Positions 53,230 to 64,000 of a stretch of 64,000 nucleotides of DNA are shown here, one piece after another. The position numbers and the translations under genes were made by a program. The notes under the pieces are model-generated. The model was not told the DNA's origin, did no database searches, and saw only the letters and a program-made list of their open reading frames with translations. The stretch's first letter is position 1. Every line of letters starts with the position of its first letter. The stretch is from Synchiropus splendidus. Taxonomy: Eukaryota; Chordata; Actinopteri; Syngnathiformes; Callionymidae. The stretch covers positions 5,644,501 through 5,708,500 of the forward strand of contig NC_071340.1 in NCBI RefSeq assembly GCF_027744825.2, given 5' to 3'.

Positions 53230-53587
53230 TTGACGCACATTCAGCAGCCGCTATGGATTAAAGGGAGACGAAGGTCACAGGGACCTGTCCCTGGCTTTAA
53301 ACCCAAGGTAGAGCGAGAGTTCTTGATGCTGTCCATAGGAACGCATCACTGTGTTTCATCTACTAATCCAACACTGATTTCAAGGATCCAGTTTCACGGG
53401 GAACAGGAAGTTATTTTAAATGGCACCCTTCATCACCGCAAACCTCTGCAAACTTCTGAAATGATCACGTTTTATCTTAAAACTAATGAAAAGCCTTACT
53501 TTGATTGCATCTGATCAAAACAAACCATAATTTTGTTTGAACGTGAATTATAAATCAATCATAATTCAAATCACTATATTTTTATTT

Positions 53588-53597
53588 AATAAATAAA
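53588..53597 (+). promoter_or_regulatory. ppef2 polyadenylation signals
   Basis: Two overlapping AATAAA hexamers, about 400 nt after the ppef2 stop. Confidence 0.6.
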
Positions 53598-53599
53598 GT

Positions 53600-55760
53600 A
53601 TGCTATTTCACGACGGGATATCAAAAACTAACACCAATTACAGTCCTGTTCATTTTGGCATATAGAGGGATCCTCTAAGACTGACGGTGACACGTACGAT
53701 TTAAGATCAGCCGTAGAATCTTTATCAGTCTACTTTGTAGGAAAGGTCTCAGTTTGAATTCATACCGCGTGTTTATTAGCTCCGCCAATGTTCAGTGTTC
53801 TGCAAAATAATGAAATCACGTTGGGTGGTTCAGCTTTGTGTTTGCGTGAGGACAATTGTAGATTAGTTTCCTACACCGAAGCTGTAGAGAGTCACAGAGA
53901 ATAAGCTCTCGAATGAAAGACATGTTACTGGTGCCTTAGCGGTAGAAAACAAGATGTTGCCAATTACTGGAAGATTCGCTGAATTTAAGTGGAGTTAACT
54001 GTTAGGTTAACTGTTCCATCACATTTTTAATTTTAATAATTTGACATACCAATTTGATGGCAAGTTAATGTTATTTTAAGGATACGCAAATCCATGTAAG
54101 TGCTTCTTTCGACTGTGAGACAGTATTAGCTATATATATATATAGAGAGAGAGAGAGAGATGTTTTCATATTTTCCACCAGAGAGCGACAGATACCAATT
54201 CGAAAGCTCGTAAAGATGAGAAGTTGAGAAATCGTTAAACCGCGTCAGAGGGACAGATTTCAGGTTCCAACCATGAACATCTGTCAGTTCGCAGCAGCGA
54301 TATTCCGCCCAGAACCGATGCCCATCCTCCCCTGTGTCAGGAACGACACGCGGTCTGAACGGAGCTTTCTGAAAGCCAGATCTTTGTTCACAATGCAAAC
54401 CATTTACACGCACTTTGATCGAACGATCAAAGTTAAAAAAAAAAAAAAGTTGTTGCCAACAACAAATAAAACCACAGACTAACTCGTAAATTATGAAGAA
54501 CCCACAGTAGAAACTTGTATTAATGTGCAGATTCTTTCCCCGCTGCTTCAGTCAAAGCCACATCTTGTACATGTGTCCTCAGCAGTCGTTCAAAAATCCC
54601 CCCTTCATGATTCCTTGCCCCAACGAAGGGCCTTAAAAGTAGGACAAAGAAAAAGGGGGTCATTCTGTTGAAGCCGCAGGGGAGGGGGGATGACAAAAGT
54701 GACAGAAAGATGAATGTAATATCACAAAATTAGTGAAAGCAAATGCACGCGCACGCACACACACTTTTACTGCTATCTGTACAGGACCCCAGCCTCTCAC
54801 CCTAAACCTAACCATCCAGAACAGAGGGCTAACCTGAACCAGGACTTGGAACCAAACCTAAAATGAGAATGACCCAGTTATTATGATGTCTTCAACCTCA
54901 AATTCAGGGATAAACTTGTTAGGACCATCCAGTCAACTTCTGACTAAGCCAACTGCCCTCACAAGGAGGTGTTTTCTCAAGAATTGGTCCTCACAAGAAT
55001 AGATGGATCATTCCCACACAAGCAAACACACACACACGGTTGGCATTTTGACATTAAAGGACTCGTTAACATGACAACATGAGTGCAGGCCATGAATGCA
55101 TGAAGAACTGCAAGCTGCTCCGGAAGACAGCGAGGCAAACATGAAGCGACACAGGTGTCCTGATTTGTGTTGATGTTCCATTTTCAACCTCCTGACTCAC
55201 TTTAGTGCTTGTCATGAAAGATTTTTGGTGGAAGAAGCAAAGTTAGCAACTCACTGACACTACAGTCCGACATCAAAACATGGGGGGAACTGAGTAAGAA
55301 GGTTCTTTTCGTGGAACCAGAGCGTAGAACCTTCCTGTTTTACTCTTCATGTTACTTCTTTTTCTGGTTTGTTTCATTAGATGACATATCATGTTCACGA
55401 GTGTAACACCTGTTATGCTGAACAAACTTGTTTCAATCATTTAAAAAAGTGTAAAAAAAATAAATAAAATACTATCAGCAATCCATTCTTTAGCATTTCA
55501 TTTCCCTTGTGAGTTCACTTGACCCTCCCTTCCAACAAATACTTGCTATAGGCATCTCAATTTCCCACCATGTCTTGAAAATTTTCTGCTAACGTTTTTT
55601 TTTTTTTTTGCAAATAGAAATTTCGAATATTGAGATATTCATTGAGCTTTGAAAGCTGGAGGATCACTGAGTGTGTAAGTCAAATCAAGTGTAATTGAGA
55701 ACAGAACATACTTAAAGTCAAGACAAGTGACAACCATGTGACCTTTGCACTGAAATGCAA
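53600..55760. other. ppef2-scarb2 convergent intergenic region
   Basis: No gene is supportable. Contents include short (TA)n(GA)n at about 54130-54160, an A-run near 54435-54448, and CA-rich stretches near 54745-54765 and 55020-55040. Confidence 0.55.
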
Positions 55761-55762
55761 CT

Positions 55763-55773
55763 TTTATTTTATT
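55763..55773 (-). promoter_or_regulatory. scarb2 polyadenylation signals
   Basis: Two overlapping TTTATT (AATAAA on the minus strand) about 1.8 kb downstream of the scarb2 stop. This implies a long 3' UTR at 57547-55750 if no earlier site is used. Confidence 0.45.
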
Positions 55774-57331
55774 GCAAATACACTAAAAATGTTTACAAAA
55801 GCACAGTAGAAACATTTGTGCAGTGTAAAATATCAAAAATTAATTTGACGTCATTTTGCACCAAGCATGACAAAGATTGTCACTTTCAGCAGCAAAATTA
55901 ATACGGGCCGTGGTGACACCTTGGACCTCGGAACAGCAGTTGCTGTCGTTACATCAATGTTGGAGGAAAACTGAGACGAGAAAAACAGAACATGGTTTGG
56001 CACGCATGCCTGACCGGACCGGAGGCTTCATTCATCTTTTCAAACTAGTGACACCTTGTTAGCTGGAGACAGTCAGCCTTCCCTACTCTTCCAGTCTGGT
56101 AACATGGACAACAATTGAAGAAATGTGCTTGGACCCAAAATCATGCAATAAAATGATGGAAATGTTTACAGACTGAAAGCAAAACAAAAACAAAACATAC
56201 ACTGTATTGCTTTTTTGTAATACTGAGATCATCAGCTGTTCACAGCGCACTTGGATTAGTTTGTCTGCTGTAATGCCGGCGGGAATGACTAGCAATACCT
56301 CTTTTCTTGCCTCGATGTTGACACACATACACACACGCGTGCGCACACACACTCTTTGGTCAAGTATGGAGGAGGGTGGGGCTCGGCGGCGGCTCAGGTT
56401 GTGTTAAGGTCTCTGAGGTTCAAGGATTCTGGGACATCCCACCACAGTGATGTCGCCTGGCAGCAGACAGATTTGGCTAGGAGCTTGTTGTGAGCGCCTG
56501 TGAAATGTTTAGCGAGGCTTGAGTGAGAATCGCTGAATGAAATGGCAACAAGCTTTGGCCGTGGTGTGCTCAGGTGAGAGTTTACAACTCCAGTCTGATT
56601 AAAGGTGACGGCGACTTTAGCAGCAATGACAAAATTCTGAAGTAATTTCTAAGAGAAAACAAAAGAAGACACTCCAGTAACGCAGCAGAAACCTTCAGAC
56701 AAACCAGTTGAAATGTTCAGTACACTTGGACCACACACACACAGAAGATACACAGGGCACAACTTTCCAGGCAAAGTGTAGGGAATTCTTCCAATTCACC
56801 CACATTGGTTTGAAATGTGACAGGTAAGACAAATAGTGATTCAAGTGCTGCTGCCTGACAGCTTAGCGAGCCTGAGGAGTCACTTCGACTGAGTCATGGC
56901 ACTTTGACAGTCCCGAACAGATCACTCGCTAGCCATGTGGGATGAGCATCAGATCCAAATTGTGCTTTGTCTCAGCGGCCCGGAGTGGTCCAAGTGAGTG
57001 TCTCTCAGCACCCGTTGGAAGTCCTGCTGGATGTTTGGTCAGCGGCATCTCAGCAGTTCTCAGTAACTACGTAGAAGGATATTTGCAGATGGGGCAGAAA
57101 CGTCATAAGGCAGGATGCGGGTTCGGGTAGGGTTGACCATGTGACAACGCCTAAAAAGGTACGAATTCACATCACAAGCTGCTTTAGATATCAGTGTTTA
57201 ACTAGTGTTCTAGGAGGGCGGGGGGTGGACCATAAGTGTTAGGTAGGAAATTGTGATATTTTGGCTCAGTCTGCCTCTTATCCCTCATAAGAAGCAAAAC
57301 TACTCTCAGCCCTGACAGATTACGTCCTATA

Positions 57332-57345
57332 GCACCCCCTGGTGG
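57332..57345 (-). promoter_or_regulatory. CTCF-like motif
   Basis: GCACCCCCTGGTGG reads CCACCAGGGGGTGC on the minus strand, one mismatch from the CTCF core. It falls in the presumed scarb2 3' UTR. Confidence 0.4.
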
Positions 57346-57547
57346 AAGCTGAGGGGCTGGGGATGCAGGTCTGTGTTACAGTGTTCCCTCATAAGGTGGG
57401 GCAGTTGGGTGGTAGGAGGCAAAGCAGTCTTTTACTAAACATGAACCAGGATGTGTGGTCTCACATGGTCCCCGAGCCCCCACTCCCCGGCCTATGCACT
57501 CTGTCGCCTTCCTGAGCTCCACACCGGGAGGTGGTGAGCCCCGGTAA

Positions 57548-60500
57548 TCAGCACTTTTGGGGTTCCACAGGGGACATGGCAATGTAGGAGCCGTTTTTAA
57601 CGGGTTGGCTGGGTGGGGCGTCTGGCGACTCGTCAGCTTTGTTGCTGACCTGAGTGTACGCCGTGTCCTCCTTGGCAGTCTGCACCGGACAACAAGAACA
57701 AAAGTCAGTCATCTTGCTCTGCGGCACTTAAGATAACAACAACATTCAAATAGAAAATGTTATGAAATGTGAAACATCATCTGACTAAACAGCCAGAGCG
57801 GCAACTGTGCGATTCCATGCGATCGAGTTTATTTGTCATGTAAGGCTGATATGTGATGGTTGCTGACAATAGCGATGCTCGTACCAATGCTCATCTTCAT
57901 GTTTCTGCCACTAGTGATTTACTTTAGCAATTTATATTGTCTGAGTGCTGCTGGCTACCTGGTGTTTATCTGGCTGATGTTAAATAGTCAGCGTTACCAG
58001 CTACTCCGATCCACTGAAAGGGACCTACTTCTTAAGTCTCCAAAATGACCTACCAAGCACAAGTTAGGTTTGCTCAAAGAAGAATCAGTTGTTGCTGTTT
58101 AAAAAAAATGACACGGCAATTTAACTCAAGCACAGTGGAGTCTCCCGGTGTCAGGGTTCACTGTGTGACAGTTCAGTCTCTGAACTCACAAAGATCATAG
58201 AACCACTGGGGGTCTTCAAGACTTTACAGTTAAATAAGTGGATAAAATGTGTGCTTCCACACCTGTAAATCTTTGATTTGCGTCATTCAAGAGTGTTTGA
58301 TCGCTTCTCTGAATTGCAAAGATAAATGAGAGTTCAAACTCTTTTATTTCATTTATCTATGGCTATTTTGTTTTTATCTATGGCTATTTTGTTCGCATGC
58401 AGAGAGGAAAACTGCATGTTTCGCCCTGCAGTATCTTTATCTTCATGTAAAAAAAATGTAAAAATTACCGTAATTTCTGGACTATAAAAGCGCTACTTTG
58501 TTCTGCTAAAATGTGGATTTGTACAGGCAAACGGTCACATCTGATCACAGGCAATTTAGTGACATTAAAGCCAGCACCTTCAGCCACTGCTCCGCCTCCA
58601 CAGCCAGGAACACACACTGGCGTATGTGTATAAAATATTTTATCCATCGTAAATCTAGTGAGTGTGGTTTATATTCGGGTGCACTCATCAGTCCAGAAAT
58701 TACGGCAAACTGAGTGTGATCGCACAGAAGATGATATGAAATCATCAGAAATCGCACAGTCACTCTCAAGCACTGGTTCACAACACCACCAGATGGCTAG
58801 CAGCACAGAAAATCCAAGGATTATGCTTGGTGCAAACTTAAGAAACAGATGATGGATAACAAGTTTAAAAGAAACAGCAAACGAAAACGTAGAAAAAAAA
58901 TTAAGACTTACAGTAAAAGAATGAAAAGCTTCAGTAAAATCAATACGTTTTACTTCATTCTAAAACAGAAAAGGGGAAAAAGGGGGTTACAGGAAATCAA
59001 AATTGGTTAATACAACATGTATTCACATTTGCAATTAAGCATCAACATTTCCCTTCAATGCAGTTTCACACCAACATGTAAACAGATCTAGCAAAACATT
59101 ACTAAAATGTGAGCTGCAAGTGAAACATCAGTGCCAACAATATGACAAGGTTTATACAAACAATCGCATTTTAAGAAACAATGCTGGTATTTTGTCACAC
59201 AAACACTTCTGTTCTCCTCAAAAGTACAGCTCAACCAGCTGCGTCTTCCATAAATTGCGTCATTTGGGGTTTCACCAAATACCCAGAAACACCAAGATGT
59301 ACAAGACGCACAGTGTGCAACCACTGCAAGAGCAAAATCAAGCACTTTTGCTGTACCACACATGGCAGCTCGTATTGCAAGGCATCACCCGCAGATCACA
59401 GACACATGGATCAAACATGTTGAACTGAACTGTTTTTTCTTTAACTTTAGTGAGTTAACGGTTAGTTGTACAATTGAGTGTCAAATAAGATACACTCCTG
59501 ATCCTTGAGCTGGAAGGAACTGAACTGCAGAGGTGGACTCCCGAAAATGTTTCTCGGACCAAGTCTGGACGGTGATGTGACCAACAAGTGAAATATCTAC
59601 CTTGGGCTGTGTCTCTTTGCGTGAGAAGTTTGGACCACCAGGTCGGACAAAAGGCGGCGTGTTGAACAAGTCAACAGATAAGATGCCAGGACAACCAAGC
59701 GACCTGAACTACAGTAACCTGAGCCAGGTGAAGCTGAAGGCCACAGAGGTTATCGACAAGCGGACGAGATAAGATCGTGAGCTGATGCTGGTCGTGAATC
59801 ACACAACCACTACCGGTCAGTGTACTTTGGTCACTTCTGTCTGGTTAGTGCATGTCCAGCTGAAAGACAGGTCGTCATTTTGATCCAGAATGAAGAGATT
59901 AAGTGGCCACGCAGCAGCTCCCGAAACACGGGACATTTCCTGTGCATTTCCCGTGATTGCCACAGTTAGTCCATCGTCCATGAACGCTCCTATCTTCATA
60001 CCCTCCTTTATCACACCTCATTGGTTGTCGTCCTTGCCTTCTTCTGCATGGTACATCCAAGGCTAAAATTCCCCAACCAACATGCTCCTGACTTCATCAC
60101 ACAGTGCCACATATCCCTGGAACCAAGGCTTCCTCTGGATCCACAAGGACACAGTGCAACTCCATTCCAACCGCTGTACTTTCAGCAACCTCAGAGCAAA
60201 CAATTGATCTGTGGTGCTTTTTCTGGGCAGTGAACCATACTGTTGTACAATAATGGTGACTTCTCCAAGTCTAGACTCAATGACTTGTTTCCCACACCTC
60301 CATGGTGTGACTCATCCACTCCATCCCTCTATAGTTGGTACAGCTATACGCGTCAACATCCCCCTTAACATCATTCTTGCTTTCTCATCCTCTACCATTT
60401 TAAGCTACTCGTCTCATTCTACATATCACTGTAGATCTCAATATTTTGTCTGTCCTCCCACCGGAGACCACTTTGTCACAGGAGCCCTGACCATGAACAC

Positions 60501-61931
60501 CCCTACAACTCAGCACTGTGGATCACAGAGGAACACAAACCTCCCCAACATGACAAGGCGAGGGATCAATGAGAACAAACAGTTTAAATGGGAGTGTCCG
60601 TGGTATTAAAGTCACGTGACCCAGAAGATTGCCACATGTAACTTCGGTGCTTCTTACCTTCTTCTGGCGCTTTCGGCAGAACAGGACGACCAGAACCAGC
60701 AGCAGGATGAGACCCATGCCCACGATGAGCAAGGGGAAGTTGGACACCAATGTCACGATTAAGAGCAGCGTCCTCATTTGAGATGCTGACTCATCGTCGA
60801 TGGTGGCCGTCTGCAAAACACAGACAAGTTGCTGACCCGATGCTTACTTCAACTTGCTAGTTTCTACAAGTGACCTCTCACCTCATTGACGAACATGATC
60901 GGGAAAATGGTCTCATTTATGAACTTGGTTTGTCTGTGAGGGGAGACAGGGACAACCAGGTCACAGGGGGGACATCTGGCTCAACATGTGGCCAACCAGT
61001 CAGGCAACAGCCGTGTGGGTCAGAGGTCAGTCACTTACGGGAAGCCTTGGATACGCTTCAAGATGATGTTGAGCTGGGCTCTCTTGCACGCCCGAATTGG
61101 GACTCCTGTGGTCTAGAGGCAGACAAGGACGAGGTTGAGGCACACATGATGGACAAGGTCACGTTTCAACAATCAACTTATCATCATGCTGCAGAATATG
61201 CCGTCCTTGGGGCGTTTACCACACAAAAGCTGACCTGAACACGTTTGGGGGTAAAAAAAAAATCTCTTCGGCCCTAAAACGGCTTTGAACCTTGAAGATC
61301 CTCAGAAAATAGAGAAAAAGACAACCAAGGATGTTTGATATACTTGATCTTATCAATATTTGTAACGTCAACATAATTTCCAGTGTGATATTGAGGGCCA
61401 TGCAGGGTCAGCCACAGAAGAATGTGACTGCCGTCTGAACTCATGGTTAAGTTCTCTACCGTATAATCAGCCTTCAGGATTAGCAAAAGTCATGTGGTGT
61501 GAGGTCAGATTAGTCAGTTTGATATCATTTGTTCATGCCCAGGACTGACAGTAGTTAATTCCTGGATACAAAGCAGCGTACCATGTCAGGTGGGAGGACG
61601 TTTATTGCAATCCACCCACTCATCAGCAGATGATGTCAGAAAGCAAAGTTTATTAAAGCACAATTACCGGCTGCAGGTCCAGGTAGGTCTCGTGCTCCTC
61701 CTTGTTAGGGTTAAGGCCCTCAACCGCATTGATGTACTTGGGGTCGGCTTGGTAGAAGTGAGGGAAAGACACCACGATGGGAGCGCCTGGAACAAACAAC
61801 AAGCCAGCATAAGTCTGAGGCTGTAATGCTCGGAAAAGATAAAGAGAAAATGCAAGATAAGATTAAGAATATATCACACTGGGTCTTTGTAGGAGGCGAT
61901 AAGGCAAGAACGTGCAGCACTTAGTGTTGAG

Positions 61932-61966
<35 letters not shown>

Positions 61967-63485
61967 ACAAAGTATTTCACAACGCACTTGCTGAGGTTAC
62001 ATCACTCAACGCTTCTACAATGTCATGTACAAGTCGGAGCACACAGTTCAACACGCTCAGTTAATCATTCAACCAATGACTGGGTGAAATTCTCCTAACA
62101 GTATGACACACCAGAGAGAAGGCAGGAGGATGAGGACAATTTTTCAGCGGTTAAAAAAAATGGGGGGGGGGTGTCATGTGGTGCCAGTCTGGGGACTTCA
62201 AAGTGGGTTTAGGCGCTATGGTAACGGAAAAGGGGGAGTCCACTTACCTTCTCGGCAAACGCTGACTTTAAGCACGCCAGTGCCGAGACAGTCGCCGGCC
62301 GGCACACAGAATCCCTCGTTGGCAGGGTTATCTTTGGGGCTCATGAGCACATCACTGGGGGGTGCGAAGCGATACGCCTGGATGCCTTTCACCTCCACGT
62401 CTTCCACATACGCCAAATGAATGGACCTTGACAAAAAGAAAAAAAAAGCCGTTGATAACAGGCCATGTCAAACGTGCTTCACTCTTATCAGCTGATTCGT
62501 AAATACATCATACTGCTTATCAGAATTTCCTTCCAAAGGAATTCCTGTATGATCTGCCTGTAAACAAAGAGCCATACCTGCAGAGATCAGCAGCGAAGAT
62601 GTAAAGCAGCTCATTCCTGTTAATGAGCGGATGGAAGACGGCCCCGTCTGTGCCGTTGATCATGTTGCTCTGCTTGGATGACCACCAGGACATTTCCCTG
62701 GTGAGGTGAGGGGAGAGAAGCAAGTTTAGAAACAAAAGTTGGAAACCATCACATATAGTTTGGGGACAAACAAAGCATTTCTTTCCTAAGCAAAGATATG
62801 TGGAATGTTATCGTAGTCCAGTTTCTTCTCTTCAACCCTCATGATGTCCAGGAAAGACTAGAACCATGTAAAATGTCCCCTGTGGCTCTATTTCAAGTCC
62901 AGGCAGACCAAGCATCAAGCCAGAAATTACAATAAGCAAACTTGTGTCTCCAGCGATAACCAAGTCATGACTCAGAGCAGAAACAAACAACTCAAGGGAA
63001 CTTTAGGAGCTCAAGTCAGTCTCCAACAGTACATGTTTGAGTAACTGTACTCTTCAGGCCACAGTTATATATACTCGCAAATAGCTTGTTCTGTCTCTGA
63101 CGGACAAGCGTTCATCATTTCTTCATTAAGTGCTGTGGTCAACATGTTGCACTAATTCTTACAAAGCTGCACAGAGACAAAATGAAACCATCAAGCAGTT
63201 CTTTCTACAGTACTGTGCCAGTCATCAGTCCAGCCATCGACCAACTGATTCTGGCTGTATGTAAATAGCAAAGTCACTATACAAACAATTGTTTAGCAAT
63301 GTTTGTTCCAGTCAACACAATGTTTGGTTGTGTAACCAAAGCAAACTCAAGTTAGTTGCCCTCAAAATTATGTCACATCAACGGGGTATTTACCTCAGAC
63401 CATTCCAAGTGTCAATCTTTCCATAATCCATGTAGTTCTGTTCGCCGGTGTGGAAGACAAATTCTCCTTCGTGGGTGCCATTTTT
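57548..63485 (-). CDS. scarb2: lysosome membrane protein 2 / class B scavenger receptor, 3' part
   Basis: SCARB2 (LIMP-2) is a CD36-family lysosomal membrane protein and the sorting receptor for beta-glucocerebrosidase. Eight minus-strand exons are inside the window: 63485-63394, 62697-62578, 62426-62248, 61786-61668, 61112-61039, 60933-60882, 60810-60658 and 57679-57548. All phases join (921 nt, 306 aa plus stop). The upstream exons are beyond the right edge. Ectodomain blocks: CNMINGTDG-like SNMINGTDGAVFHPL, NEGFCVPAGDCLGTGV, GAPIVVSFPHFYQAD and ETIFPIMFVNE, closer to LIMP-2 than to SCARB1 or CD36. Several NxT sites suggest glycosylation. One C-terminal membrane helix ends LVVLFCRKRQKK. The cytoplasmic tail (exon 8, after a 3-kb intron) contains YTQV and YIAM and ends VEPQKC; the acidic dileucine typical of mammalian LIMP-2 is absent. 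It may be one of several fish scarb2 paralogues. Confidence 0.88.
58351..58392. repeat. short tandem duplication
   Basis: TTTATCTATGGCTATTTTGTT occurs twice in direct tandem, in the last scarb2 intron. The copies are essentially identical, so the duplication is recent. Confidence 0.8.
58465..58708. mobile_element. short MITE with 18-bp inverted ends
   Basis: The left end TTACCGTAATTTCTGGAC and the reverse complement of the right end, TTGCCGTAATTTCTGGAC, match at 17 of 18 positions. The 244-bp interior has no coding frame. This fits a non-autonomous DNA transposon in the last scarb2 intron. A target duplication could not be defined, so the superfamily is open. Confidence 0.65.
61935..61963. 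repeat. (AT)n microsatellite
   Basis: About 14 AT units in the scarb2 intron between 61786 and 62248. Confidence 0.9.
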
Positions 63486-64000
63486 CTGTGAACAAGAAGA
63501 GATTCAAAAGTCGCTCATTGCTAAGCACGTCTCGGCCCCAATGGCAGGAGACAAAGTACTCCATGTGACTGTTGGTCAGAAACATTGATTTGAAAAACAG
63601 TCCAATCTTGTGTACTTACCAAGCTACAGTGACCAAAGGGAATAAAGTACATGATACAGTACAGTATAGACTGGTGAAGAAACCATAACAGGTCACATGC
63701 AGAACAGAGGCCCAGCCTTAAGATGAACAAAAACTGCTGCATATCTTTTTTTTTCTTGTAACGGCCAACAGCCCCGCAGTGCTGACGGGATTATTGAAAT
63801 GAACAAATAAGTTCCCAACTTAATTAACTAATTTTGTGTGATTTGGGATTAAACTAACAAGAACCTTTATAACAGCCAATGGGCCTGTGACTTACACTGA
63901 AAAGCTATGGGAGGATTCGCATTGGAAATCACGGAAAAAGCAAGGCCAACTTTAGCCTCTCCTCCGCCACCTTAACTCAACGGTCACTTAAGCAAATCCA
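63486..64000 (-). other. scarb2 intron running off the window
   Basis: I looked on the minus strand for the preceding CD36-family exon and found none. This is intron up to the window edge. Confidence 0.6.

Noticed and set aside
57860..58048. Hydrophobic 62-codon plus-strand frame
   Set aside because: It is in the last scarb2 intron on the opposite strand, with no homologue I know and no gene signals.

Overview
The window is teleost fish nuclear DNA. Every confident gene is split by GT-AG introns, the encoded proteins are vertebrate orthologues, and the spaces between genes hold fish-type transposon remnants, microsatellites and a minisatellite. No prokaryotic operon, CRISPR array or phage is present. 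Models were built by hand from open frames, splice sites and codon phase, and every complete model closes in frame from start to stop.

Layout, left to right. 1-716 (+): the 3' end of an embigin/basigin-family gene, called embigin (emb) from its neighbour mrps30. 3086-6555 (-): mrps30 (mitoribosomal protein mL65), five exons, 419 aa. 6922-10694 (+): hint2, a mitochondrial HIT-family hydrolase, five exons, 159 aa, head-to-head with mrps30 across about 370 bp. About 13.2-26.4 kb (+): acsbg2, a bubblegum-type acyl-CoA synthetase, 14 coding exons, 757 aa, with a dead Tc1-like transposon in one intron. 31719-35258 (-): a four-exon atypical short-chain dehydrogenase resembling biliverdin reductase B, 219 aa, whose first intron holds a solo LTR and a pogo/Tigger-like element. 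35746-36711: a 27-copy, 36-bp minisatellite. 36.7-45.5 kb: gene-poor, with a LINE fragment and what looks like a decayed Polinton/Maverick (packaging ATPase and integrase pieces). 45564-53190 (+): ppef2, an EF-hand Ser/Thr phosphatase, 16 exons, 736 aa. 57548-63485 (-): the 3' eight exons of a scarb2 (LIMP-2) gene that continues beyond the right edge.

The genes do not form one pathway. Two pairs are known vertebrate neighbours: emb with mrps30 (human 5p12-5q11) and ppef2 with scarb2 (human 4q21). hint2, acsbg2 and the reductase-like gene come from other human chromosomes, so this is a fish-specific arrangement. The mrps30/hint2 pair could share a bidirectional promoter driving two mitochondrial proteins.

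The best second looks are the Polinton remnant, a possible 9-nt in-frame microexon and a NAGNAG acceptor in ppef2, tandem in-frame donors in acsbg2, a scarb2 tail with tyrosine-based signals instead of the usual dileucine, the length-perfect minisatellite, a solo LTR with intact target duplication, and two perfect hairpins. I found no convincing new multi-gene system.
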